Below are positions 55,493 to 64,000 of a stretch of 64,000 nt of DNA, piece after piece. Source of the stretch: Oscillospiraceae bacterium (GTDB taxonomy: Bacteria > Bacillota > Clostridia > Oscillospirales > Oscillospiraceae); contig SVKU01000007.1 in the NCBI GenBank assembly GCA_015068245.1, forward strand, positions 1 to 64,000, written 5' to 3'. Both the position numbers and the translations under genes were made by a program. The notes beneath the pieces are model-generated. The model ran no database searches. It saw only the letters and a list, made by a program, of their open reading frames with translations, and had not been told where the DNA came from. Within the stretch, counting starts at the first letter, position 1. Each line of letters starts with the position of its first letter.

Positions 55493-58213
55493 ATGGCAAA
55501 CAGCGGAAATAAATCGTCCGGAACAAAAAAGAAAAGTTCCTCCGCCAAGACCTCCACAAAGAAAACCGGCTCCAAGACCGGCAAAGCAACTTCTGAACAC
55601 TCTCCCGTAAGGCGGGAAGTGGGAGGTATCCTGTTCTTCTGCCTGGCGTTTTTTACTCTGCTGGGATACTTTGAGGTCAGGGCACTGTTTATCGACCTGT
55701 TCTGCGGCGGGGTAAAAGGTCTTATCGGCTGGGGTTTCTATGCTCTTGTACCGGCACTTATCCTTGCGGGCTTCATACTGGTGACCCACGGGGGACGGCC
55801 TGTCAAACTCAGAGTGTGGTGCGCAATGCTGCTGCCTGTTGTTATCGGCTGCATAGCCCATCTTTTTGGGTGTGACACTGTGTTTTCAGGTGGATTCAAG
55901 ACCGTTATTGAAATGTTTGAAACCGGCAGGAATCTTGAAAGCGGCGGACTTTTAAGCGGTTTGCTGGCGCTGCTGTTCAAAACCGTTTTCAGCAACATCG
56001 GTGCTGCTGTGCTGTTCATAGCTTCTGCTGCAGGACTTCTGATACTTGCGCTGAATATGACCATCAGCTCGATTTACAAGGCCATAAAGGACAGACCTCG
56101 GCTTGAGTATGAGGAGCCGGAAGAAGAAAAACCCGATACTGCTGCGGCTTTGGTTGAAAAGGCAGTTACCATGAAAGCTGCCGCCGTTGAGAAAAAGGCC
56201 GAGAGAAAGAAGGCTGTTATCGATATCCCGGTGGACGAAGGTCCGTTGGTGCATAAGCAGGAGGAGAAAGAGTCACGTCCCAAACCGGAAAAAAGCTCTC
56301 TTTTCAACGATAAACCCAACGTAAGAACCCCTGACAGCCTGCTGATCGAGCGTTTGCCTGCCGTATCTCCGGATACCGAGCAGCTTCGCATTCCCGACCC
56401 GGAGAACAAACCGATCAGGGAATATCGCAGTGTGCATGACCGAAAGATTGAAAATGTGACACAGCCGGATATAATTGCGTCGAAGGACAAGCAGGGAATC
56501 ATCTCTTCCGAACCTGAGACTGAGGTTGAACCTGCTGCTGCACCGCCGGCAGAACCGGCCAAACCTGTTGAACAGGCGAAACCGGCGGAAAAGACCGGGG
56601 AAAAAATCAAGAAGGCCGATGTTGAACAGGCAACCGCCGAAGTGGAAAAGGAAATAAGCACTGCTGCTGCAGAGACTGTGCAGTATCATTACCCTCCTCT
56701 TGACCTGCTTGCCGGCGGCGATGGTTCCGTAGTGGACGGCACCGACGAAATGCGGCTCAACAGCGCACGCCTTTCGGATACGCTGCGCAGCTTTGGCATA
56801 GACGCAAAGATCGTCAATGTTACCCGCGGACCCTCGGTTACCAGGTATGAACTGGAGATCGGCGAAGGCGTCAGACTGAACAAGATAACAAATCTCGCCG
56901 ATGATATTGCCCTTAAACTCGGTGCTCAGGGTGTGCGTATAGCTGCCATACCCGACCGCATATCCGTGGTTGGTATTGAGGTTCCCAACAAGGCATTGAG
57001 CACTGTTTATCTCCGAAACGTCATCGGTTCCAGAGAATTCCAAAACAGCAAATCGGCCGTTGCCTTTGCCCTCGGCATGGATATCGGAGGCAACCATATA
57101 GTTGCAGACATCGCCAAGATGCCCCATCTGCTGGTGGCGGGTGCCACGGGTTACGGCAAATCGGTTTGCATCAACTCCATAATCACCAGCCTGCTTTACA
57201 AGTCCAGCCCTGAAGATCTGAGGCTTATAATGGTGGATCCCAAGATGGTGGAACTGGTGGTTTATAACGGCTTGCCCCACCTGCTTATTCCCGTTGTGAC
57301 CGATCCGAAAAAAGCAGCAGGTGCGCTCCAGTGGGCTGTTACGGAAATGATGCGCCGTTACGCACTGCTGGCGGAAATGGGCGTAAGAAATCTTGAAGGT
57401 TATAACAAAGCCATTGAAAACGATGAAACAAAAGAAAAACTGCCCAACATCGTTATTATCATCGATGAGCTGGCAGACCTGATGATGGTTGCCGCCAAAG
57501 AGGTTGAGGACAGTATTTGCCGCATCACTCAGATGGCTCGTGCAGCAGGTATGCACCTTATAATCGCAACACAGAGACCTTCCGCAGATGTTATTACCGG
57601 CGTTATGAAAGCCAATATTCCTTCCAGAATAGCTTTTTACGTTGACTCAGCCATGAACTCCAGAATAATTCTGGACTCCTCCGGTGCCGAAAAGCTGGTC
57701 GGTAAGGGTGATATGCTGTTCAAATACGCAGGCGGCAAGCCTCAGCGAATTCAGGGCTGCTTCGTAACGGACGAAGAAATCGAAAGTGTTGTCAATTACA
57801 TTAAAAAGAGCAGCACTGCATCTTACTCCGACGAGATCATGGAACACATTGAGAAAAACGCCGAGAATACCGGCAAGAGTGCGTCCTCCGGTTCAGCACC
57901 TGCGGTTATCGAGGAGTCAAAATCCGATGATGACGAACTGCTGCCAGCAGCTGTGGAGGTTATTCTCGACACCGGGCAGGCGTCCACTTCCATGCTCCAG
58001 CGTCGGCTTAAACTGGGGTATGCCCGAGCGGCCAGAATAGTGGATGCCATGGAGGAAAAAGGCATAGTCGGTCCCTTTGAAGGCTCAAAGCCCCGCCAGA
58101 TACTCATTACCAGAGAGCAGTGGCAACAGATGCAGATGGGTGCGCCCATGACAATGCCGGTTGACGGGGAACAGGACGAAGTCTCTGACGAAGAGGACGA
58201 AGCTCCGTTTTAA
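55493..58213 (+). CDS. spoIIIE: FtsK/SpoIIIE DNA translocase
   Basis: 906 residues. A basic Ser/Lys/Thr-rich N-terminus, four transmembrane helices (about 40-190) and a long charged linker (about 195-400) come first. The motor follows with Walker A 'GATGYGKSV' and Walker B 'IVIIIDELADLMM'. The C-terminal gamma winged helix ends it ('ASTSMLQRRLKLGYARAARIVDAMEEKGIVGPFEGSKPR' pattern). It pumps chromosomes through the septum in division or into the forespore. AAGGAGG ribosome site. Confidence 0.96.
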   Translation: MANSGNKSSGTKKKSSSAKTSTKKTGSKTGKATSEHSPVRREVGGILFFCLAFFTLLGYFEVRALFIDLFCGGVKGLIGWGFYALVPALILAGFILVTHGGRPVKLRVWCAMLLPVVIGCIAHLFGCDTVFSGGFKTVIEMFETGRNLESGGLLSGLLALLFKTVFSNIGAAVLFIASAAGLLILALNMTISSIYKAIKDRPRLEYEEPEEEKPDTAAALVEKAVTMKAAAVEKKAERKKAVIDIPVDEGPLVHKQEEKESRPKPEKSSLFNDKPNVRTPDSLLIERLPAVSPDTEQLRIPDPENKPIREYRSVHDRKIENVTQPDIIASKDKQGIISSEPETEVEPAAAPPAEPAKPVEQAKPAEKTGEKIKKADVEQATAEVEKEISTAAAETVQYHYPPLDLLAGGDGSVVDGTDEMRLNSARLSDTLRSFGIDAKIVNVTRGPSVTRYELEIGEGVRLNKITNLADDIALKLGAQGVRIAAIPDRISVVGIEVPNKALSTVYLRNVIGSREFQNSKSAVAFALGMDIGGNHIVADIAKMPHLLVAGATGYGKSVCINSIITSLLYKSSPEDLRLIMVDPKMVELVVYNGLPHLLIPVVTDPKKAAGALQWAVTEMMRRYALLAEMGVRNLEGYNKAIENDETKEKLPNIVIIIDELADLMMVAAKEVEDSICRITQMARAAGMHLIIATQRPSADVITGVMKANIPSRIAFYVDSAMNSRIILDSSGAEKLVGKGDMLFKYAGGKPQRIQGCFVTDEEIESVVNYIKKSSTASYSDEIMEHIEKNAENTGKSASSGSAPAVIEESKSDDDELLPAAVEVILDTGQASTSMLQRRLKLGYARAARIVDAMEEKGIVGPFEGSKPRQILITREQWQQMQMGAPMTMPVDGEQDEVSDEEDEAPF

Positions 58214-58228
58214 ATAGTTAAGGATTCA

Positions 58229-58270
58229 GGTGTTGTATAGAACGCACAGCGTTCTATACAACACCTTTTT
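58229..58270 (+). terminator. Terminator of spoIIIE
   Basis: A 17-bp perfect stem (GGTGTTGTATAGAACGC and complement) with loop ACA, then T5. Confidence 0.9.
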
Positions 58271-58408
58271 GCGCCAAAATGAAATTCTGGCTGCTAAATT
58301 ATGCAAATTTTCATAATTTCGGCAACAAATACTTGAAAAAATGAAAGTTTGCAAGTATAATCCTATCATTGCCTTAATGTAATACCCTGAACAGGAAAGG
58401 AAGAATAT

Positions 58409-59602
58409 ATGATGAAGAACCCTTCGAGAATTGCAAGCAACGTAGTAGCATCCACAACCTTGGCCATCGACAGCCTGTTCAAACAGATGAAGGCAGACGG
58501 CATCAATGTTGTTGGTTTCGGTGCGGGAGAACCCGATTTTAACACTCCCGACAATATAAAGGCCGCGGGTATCAAGGCCATTGAGGATAACCTTACCACA
58601 TATACCCCCGCTTCAGGTACAGTTGAGCTTAAAGAAGCCATCGTAAAAAGAGTTAAGGAAGACTTTGACCTGGACTATAAGACATCCCAGGTAGTGGTTG
58701 CTTCCGGCGCAAAGCATAATGTATTTGTTGCCATCAGCGTGCTGTGCGACCATGGCGACGAAGTTATTCTGCCTGCCCCCTATTGGGTGAGCTATATCGA
58801 AATGATAAAGATGGCCGGCGGTGTTCCCGTTGTCCTCAAAACCGATGAAGATACCGATTTCAAAATCACTGCTCAGCAGCTTGAAGCTGCCATTACCGAT
58901 AAAACCAAATGCATGATCCTCAACAATCCCTCCAACCCCACCGGTATGGTTTACAGCAAAGAAGAGCTGCAGGCCATAGCAGATGTCTGCGTGAAGCACG
59001 GCATCTACGTTATTGCCGACGAGATATACAGCTGCCTGCTGTATGACAATATTGAGTTCACCAGCTTTGCTTCCCTTGGTGACGAGGTCAAGGAACTGAC
59101 CATTCTTATCAACGGTGCTTCCAAGGCCTATGCCATGACAGGCTGGCGTATCGGCTATGCCCTTGCCAACGAAAAGCTGGCCAAGATGATGGGCAACTAT
59201 CTCAGCCATTCAACCGGCGCACCTGCAACTTTTGCACAGAAGGGTGCTGCGGAAGCCTTTGCGGGACCTCAGGATTCCCGTGAAATAATGCGTCAGGCTT
59301 TTGAAGAAAGAAGAAATTACATCGTTGAGCGAATGAACTCCATCGAAGGCGTAAGCTGTATCATGCCGCAGGGGGCATTCTATGTAATGATGAACCTCAA
59401 ACAGCTTATCGGCAAAGAGCTGCATGGTGTTATGATCAACGATGCCGACGATTTTGCCGACCTGTTTTTGAAAAAGGGTATGGTTGCCACCGTCCCCTGT
59501 ACCGGTTTCGGTGCGCCCGAATACTGCCGCTGGTCATATGCCACCAGCATGGAGAACATAAAGGAAGGGCTCAACAGACTGGAAAAGTTCCTGGCCGAAT
59601 AA
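58409..59602 (+). CDS. Class I/II pyridoxal-phosphate aminotransferase (aspartate aminotransferase-like)
   Basis: 397 residues. The PLP lysine is in 'NGASKAYAMTGWRIGYA', with 'NNPSNPTGMVY', 'ADEIYSCLLYD' and a C-terminal 'RWSYATSMENI' carrying the carboxylate-binding Arg. It matches the Ib subgroup of aspartate aminotransferases. GGAAAGGAAG ribosome site; the second Met (58412) is equally possible as start. Confidence 0.93.
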   Translation: MMKNPSRIASNVVASTTLAIDSLFKQMKADGINVVGFGAGEPDFNTPDNIKAAGIKAIEDNLTTYTPASGTVELKEAIVKRVKEDFDLDYKTSQVVVASGAKHNVFVAISVLCDHGDEVILPAPYWVSYIEMIKMAGGVPVVLKTDEDTDFKITAQQLEAAITDKTKCMILNNPSNPTGMVYSKEELQAIADVCVKHGIYVIADEIYSCLLYDNIEFTSFASLGDEVKELTILINGASKAYAMTGWRIGYALANEKLAKMMGNYLSHSTGAPATFAQKGAAEAFAGPQDSREIMRQAFEERRNYIVERMNSIEGVSCIMPQGAFYVMMNLKQLIGKELHGVMINDADDFADLFLKKGMVATVPCTGFGAPEYCRWSYATSMENIKEGLNRLEKFLAE

Positions 59603-59615
59603 TGAATCGAAAACC

Positions 59616-59648
59616 AAAAAGGACGCTGCCTGAAGCAGCGTCCTTTTT
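59616..59648 (+). terminator. Terminator of the aminotransferase gene
   Basis: A5-GGACGCTGC-CTGAA-GCAGCGTCC-T5. Confidence 0.9.
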
Positions 59649-59732
59649 GATGACCACATTCATTTGACATCGCACGGAATATACAATATAATAAACAAGT
59701 TGTGCATAAACCTTTGCAATAAGGAGGATATA

Positions 59733-61970
59733 ATGAAAAAGAGTGTATTGACCATCGTCATCATTGTTGCGGTTATTGCGCTGATGGCGAGCACTGCTGT
59801 CAATGGTTTGGACGTGGGCTATTTCATCGTGCCCAGTCTGGAAGACGGTGTTGTTCTCGGCCTTGACCTTGTTGGCGGTTCCGAGATCACCTACGATGCA
59901 GTAATTCCCGCAGGTACTTCCAATGATGATATAGCCGCAGGAATGGATTCTGCTCAGACTATGCTTCGCCAGCGTTTGAACAACCTTGGCTACACCGAAG
60001 CCAACGTGTATCTGGCAGGCGAAACCAGAGTAGTGGTTGAAATACCCAACGTGGATGACCCCGAAGAAGCTGTACAGCAGTTGGGCACCACTGCGGTTAT
60101 TGAGTTCCAGGACGCAGACGGAAATGTTTTGCTTGACGGAAACATGATCGAGTCTGCCCAGGCAGCTTATGGCCCCATCGATGATTCCGGCCTGTCCGTT
60201 TATCACGTTGTGCTGACCTTCAACGACGAAGGCCGTGAACTGTTCAAAGAAGCTACCAAAGCCGTTGCCAACCGCAAGGGCGACGACAACTACGTTGCCA
60301 TTGTAATGGACGGCACCACCATCAGCTCTCCTTTTGTTGACAAAACAAAGTTCAAAGATACCGGTATCGATACCGAAAGTGCAATTATTCAGATGGGCGA
60401 CGGTGCTTCCATGGACGAAGTCAAGTATCTGGCAGACATCATCTCTGCCGGTAAGCTGCCGTTTACCCTCGAAAACGTAAAGCTGCAGGCAGTTGGCGCA
60501 AGTCTTGGTGAAAAGTCTCTTGAGACAAGCCTTGTTGCGGGTCTTATCGGTCTTATCATCATTGCGATTTTTATGATTGCTGTTTACAGACTGCCCGGTA
60601 TTGTATCCGTTATTGCACTGATGTTCTATGCGGGAATGTTTGCCATCATTCTTGCAGTGGGACACATCAACCTTACCTTGCCCGGTATTGCAGGTATCAT
60701 TCTGACCATAGGCATGGCAGTTGATGCCAACGTAATCATATTTGAACGTATCCGTGAAGAACTTCGTTCCGGAAAGACCATTCGTGCAGCAATTGACGCA
60801 GGCTACAACCGTGCTTTTGCAGCCATTCTCGACTCGAATATCACAACCGCCATCGCAGCTGTGGTACTGTGGTGGCAGGGAACCGGTACAATCATGGGAT
60901 TTGCAAAAACCCTGCTTATCGGTGTTATCGTGTCCATGTTCACCATGCTGGTAATTACCCGTATTCTGCTTCGTGCCCTTGTAAACATGAAAGTTACCAA
61001 CATTCGCCTGTATGGCGTAAAAGCAGTTGGTCAGAAAGCAATGTTTGACAGCATGATAGGCAAGTTCAGCTTTGTTAAGAAATCCCGCATCTTTGCCATT
61101 ATTTCCCTGGTGTTGGTGATAACCGGTCTTGTGGGCATTATCCTTATTCCTTTCGATGTCAACCTGTTCAACTTTGACATCGACTTCCTGGGCGGCGTTA
61201 CCATGGAATACGACCTGCACACCGAAGTAACTGCCGATGTTCAAAAGCAGGTCAATGAGTTTGTCAGAGAAGTTACCGGGTCTGATGCTTCGTCCATAAC
61301 CAAGGCGGGCAGTGAAGGCACTCAAGTGGTCATCAAAACCCTTGAAATTCCCACCGAACAGCGTGATGAGATATTCCGTCTGTGCGCTGAGAAATACGGA
61401 CTGGTGGATACAGACCTTATTTCCAGCAACTACGTTTCTGCTTCTGTTGGCGGGGATATCCGCAATGCTGCTATCATCGCATCTGTTACCGCAGCACTTC
61501 TGATACTGGTCTATATAACCATCCGTTTCGAGTTCCGCTCCGGCTGCGCTGCTGTTATTGCGCTTATCCATGACCTGTTGGTAATGCTGAGCATGTATAT
61601 CATCTTGCAGATACCTTTCAACATGAACTTTATTGCTGCTGCGCTGACCATTCTCGGTTACTCAATAAACGCAACCATCGTTGTGTTTGACCGTATTCGT
61701 GAAAACAACCGTCTGGCAGGTGGCAAGGAGTACTTTGCCGAGGTGGTGGACAAGTCTATCTGGCAGACACTTACTCGCAGCCTTTATACCACCGTTACAA
61801 CACTGTTCCCCGTAGTTATGATCTATATTCTGGGAGTCAGCTCCATTAAGAATTTTGCGCTGCCCCTTATTATCGGCATTGTTGCCGGTGGATACTCCTC
61901 AATTTGTATCTCCGGTGCAATGTGGTGCAAACTCAAAGCCATCGGCTCCAAAAAAGAAAAAACAGCATAA
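59733..61970 (+). CDS. secDF: Protein translocase SecD-SecF fusion
   Basis: 745 residues. The SecD half (about 1-420, '[14 protein letters not shown]', '[39 protein letters not shown]' region) is fused to the SecF half (about 450-745, '[15 protein letters not shown]', '[21 protein letters not shown]'), each with six membrane helices. It pulls exported proteins using the proton or sodium gradient. Fused SecDF is common in Firmicutes. The start at 59733 follows AAGGAGG. Confidence 0.96.
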   Translation: [745 protein letters not shown]

Positions 61971-61977
61971 TTCTTGA

Positions 61978-62008
61978 CCCGGAAGTGCAGCAGCACTTCC
62001 GGGCTTTT
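61978..62008 (+). terminator. Terminator of secDF
   Basis: CCCGGAAGTGC and GCACTTCCGGG arms, then CTTTT. Confidence 0.85.
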
Positions 62009-62017
62009 ATATTTCCG

Positions 62018-62046
62018 TTGACGAAGAAAGTCTTTCATTATATAAT
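62018..62046 (+). promoter_or_regulatory. Sigma-70-type promoter of beta-helix protein 2
   Basis: TTGACG (62018-62023), a 17-nt spacer and TATAAT (62041-62046). Unlike its paralogue at 20253, this gene has no sigma-54 site. Confidence 0.8.
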
Positions 62047-62082
62047 TGAAAGAAAGAAAATATTTAGAAAGGGTAATATTTG

Positions 62083-63918
62083 ATGGAAGTAAAAATCTTG
62101 AACAGTACCGAAATATATGAAAATGGTATGGTTATCGCTGAGGGCGAAAGCATTGCCGCTGCTGACGGTAAAAAAATGGTTATGACCGTTAACGGCGTTG
62201 TTACCGACCCCAAACCCGGAAAATATGATGGCAAGGTAGTGCTTGAGATCATCGACAAAATGCCTCCCGTAGGTAAGACCCAAATGCCTTCGGATATGTT
62301 TATCCGTGGTGAAAGCCCTGTCAGCATCAGCTATGACAACGAGTATCGCTGCGCTCTTGCGCTGGATATTGACGAATCGGGCAATACCGTGATTCTGGAC
62401 AATATGTCTGCCACCAGCGCCCTTGTGGGTTCCGAATACGATGCATCAGGCATCAAGGGCGGTTCAGTGACTTCAAGAATGGACTGCGTAAACGGTATTT
62501 TTGTCCGTGACGGCAAATTCCGCATCGAAAACATGAAGTTCGATTTTGAAGGCAACGGCGGTCACGACTTCCAGTTCTATGGCGCATGTATTGCGGCAGC
62601 AGGCAACTCGGAAGTTGTTATCAACAACGTGGATATCAAAACCAAGGGCGTTATCGCCACCTCTGTTGCAGCCGGTGAATGTGCCAACGTGCTTATAAAG
62701 GATACCAAAATCTACACCGAAGGCGTGGATAACTCCGATTACTGGCCCAACGCCATGACGGAATCTCCCTGGGTGCTTGGCCTTGACGGCACTGTGCGTT
62801 CCTCCAACGTGGTACATAAAGCCAGAGCAGTTTATTATAACGTAGACGGCGAATCCAACGGTTGGGGCGTTTACTCAACGGACAATACCTCTCCCGGGTG
62901 CCGCCATGAGCTTATCAACTGCAAGGGAATCATCAGGGAGGAAGGTCCTTATGCTTCCGGTTACGGCGCATATGTGCTGTCTGCCAACAAAAGCTGCTTC
63001 CTTGGAATGGAGTTTGATGTTCCGTCCTATCCGTTGGTATTGGCAGGAGCGTCCAACGATGTTGTGGTGGGGTCCAGCAGCCTTGAAAATCTTAAAAAAT
63101 ATATTGGCGAGGACAGTCTGCTGGCTCGTGAAACCAATGGCTTTGCAGATATTGAAGAGAAAAACTCCGTTTTTAAAGCCGGCAAAAACGCTGCCATGTG
63201 GCACAGCGGCGGCAACGGCTGCTTCTTTGTGCTGCCCGGTACCGAGCTTGTTTCCGGCAGCACCACATTCCTTGTAAAGGGTGCATATACCGGCATGCCC
63301 GGCGGACCCAAGAGCCCCGGTGCGCACCCTCAGATACTGGTAGACGGTGCAAAGCTTGTTCCCGGCAACGGTGTTGTTCTTCACCTGATGCAGAACGACG
63401 ATCCCGGCATGGGTACCTTTGGCCACGACGGACACTGGGCGGAGTATTACGAGGTGCCCGAGGTTGTTGAAAAACCCATGGACGGATTTGATGTTGCCGA
63501 CCCAGAAGCTGCCGGAACAACAAAGGCCTGCTTCAAGAACATGGAAGTCAACGGAAGCATATTCAACTCCCGTTGGACCGAGGGTCAGAACCTTGCCGTT
63601 AAGTTTGACGGTGCAAAGGTCAAAGGTACCATTTCCTCCGGTATCCAGAGTCATGTAAACTTCAAACCCGGTGAGAAGATTTACCCCAAGGATCGTACCG
63701 AGCTTGGCAATGTTGTTGTTCAGCCGTCACCTGCTGTTTGCAACGGTGTTATTGTGGAGCTTGAAAACTCCAAATGGAACGCCATTGGAACAAGTTACCT
63801 TACTTCACTTACGATCGGTGAGGGCAGCAGTGTTGCCTGTTCGTCCATGACCGTAAACGGCGAAGCTGTTGAACCCAAAGCAGGAACGTATAAAGGCAGT
63901 ATTGTAATCGTTGGCTAA
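62083..63918 (+). CDS. Cytoplasmic right-handed beta-helix protein 2
   Basis: 611 residues, no signal peptide, homologous to the protein at 20253 over its whole length. Shared features are the terminal modules ('TVNGVVTDPKPGKYDGKVVLEI' near 35-60; 'LTIGEGSSVACSSMTVNGEAVEPKAG' near the end) and rung-like repeats in the middle. Also shared is the 'NDDPGMGTFGHDGHWAEY' region, equivalent to 'SDDPGMNSDGKE' in paralogue 1. It lacks the Gly/Pro insert of paralogue 1 and has only a short 'GMPGGPKSPGAHP' (about 405-417). Function unknown; possibly a scaffold or carbohydrate-binding protein. AGAAAGGG ribosome site. Confidence 0.75.
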   Translation: MEVKILNSTEIYENGMVIAEGESIAAADGKKMVMTVNGVVTDPKPGKYDGKVVLEIIDKMPPVGKTQMPSDMFIRGESPVSISYDNEYRCALALDIDESGNTVILDNMSATSALVGSEYDASGIKGGSVTSRMDCVNGIFVRDGKFRIENMKFDFEGNGGHDFQFYGACIAAAGNSEVVINNVDIKTKGVIATSVAAGECANVLIKDTKIYTEGVDNSDYWPNAMTESPWVLGLDGTVRSSNVVHKARAVYYNVDGESNGWGVYSTDNTSPGCRHELINCKGIIREEGPYASGYGAYVLSANKSCFLGMEFDVPSYPLVLAGASNDVVVGSSSLENLKKYIGEDSLLARETNGFADIEEKNSVFKAGKNAAMWHSGGNGCFFVLPGTELVSGSTTFLVKGAYTGMPGGPKSPGAHPQILVDGAKLVPGNGVVLHLMQNDDPGMGTFGHDGHWAEYYEVPEVVEKPMDGFDVADPEAAGTTKACFKNMEVNGSIFNSRWTEGQNLAVKFDGAKVKGTISSGIQSHVNFKPGEKIYPKDRTELGNVVVQPSPAVCNGVIVELENSKWNAIGTSYLTSLTIGEGSSVACSSMTVNGEAVEPKAGTYKGSIVIVG

Positions 63919-63933
63919 TGCTATGATTCAAAA

Positions 63934-63971
63934 AATATGCCCGATGGGAGAGCCATCGGGCATATTTTTTT
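63934..63971 (+). terminator. Terminator of beta-helix protein 2
   Basis: AATATGCCCGATGG and CCATCGGGCATATT arms around GAGAG, with T7. Confidence 0.88.
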
Positions 63972-64000
63972 ATGCTCTTTAATATAATCTGGTACAAGCA

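Overview
This window looks like the chromosome of an anaerobic, endospore-forming member of the Clostridia, most likely Oscillospirales. The evidence is SpoVAD/SpoVAE, a TepA-SpoIIIE neighbourhood, a GerS-like lipoprotein beside alanine racemase, a T-box on pheST, FeoA/FeoB with a FeoB-associated Cys-rich peptide, an EFR1-type ferredoxin, about 50% GC, and many intergenic palindromic repeats of the kind seen in gut Clostridia. No rRNA, IS transposase, prophage or CRISPR array is visible. One tRNA-Arg is present.

Layout. 1-1087: palindrome array, tRNA-Arg and a non-coding tail. 1088-5088: two UroD/MtaA-type methyltransferase-like genes, divergent from a ferredoxin-FAD oxidoreductase. 5388-9047: a Fec-type ABC transporter with an NTPase behind a structured leader (candidate Moco/tungsten-cofactor riboswitch). 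9052-12929: an AraC-type regulator divergent from two flavodoxin-domain proteins. 13071-14849: an orphan solute-binding lipoprotein. 15192-18441: FeoA-FeoB and a DtxR-type regulator with three dyad operators. 18707-31741: two amidohydrolases, a cytoplasmic beta-helix protein, two UGSC-family proteins and two Old-Yellow-Enzyme (OYE) type reductases. 31800-41318: housekeeping genes (alr, nnr, pheST, ireB, NlpC/P60). 41420-43300: an AT-rich island. 43346-45764: three SnoaL/NTF2-like proteins. 45996-61970: housekeeping and sporulation genes (SpoVA, def, MATE, PcrA, TepA, UppP, SpoIIIE, aminotransferase, SecDF). 62083-63918: a second beta-helix protein.

The most interesting content is a dispersed catabolic or redox system covering 1.1-31.7 kb, 43.3-45.8 kb and probably 62 kb. 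Members of at least five unrelated families (FAD oxidoreductase, flavodoxin, amidohydrolase, beta-helix, SnoaL) carry a Gly-Gly-Pro low-complexity insert of about 20-70 residues. It sits at different places in paralogues and is absent from some paralogues and from every housekeeping gene here. This looks like a shared recruitment or assembly tag. Four well-formed sigma-54 promoters sit in two divergent intergenic regions of this system. A UGSC-OYE gene pair occurs twice in inverted orientation, with an intergenic spacer far more alike than the genes. The enzyme set (methyl-transfer-like UroD proteins, OYE, fumarate-reductase-like flavoprotein, SnoaL dehydratase/isomerase-like proteins, amidohydrolases) suggests anaerobic breakdown or reduction of a cyclic or aromatic compound such as a plant phenolic or steroid. 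The substrate cannot be read from sequence, so this is inference.
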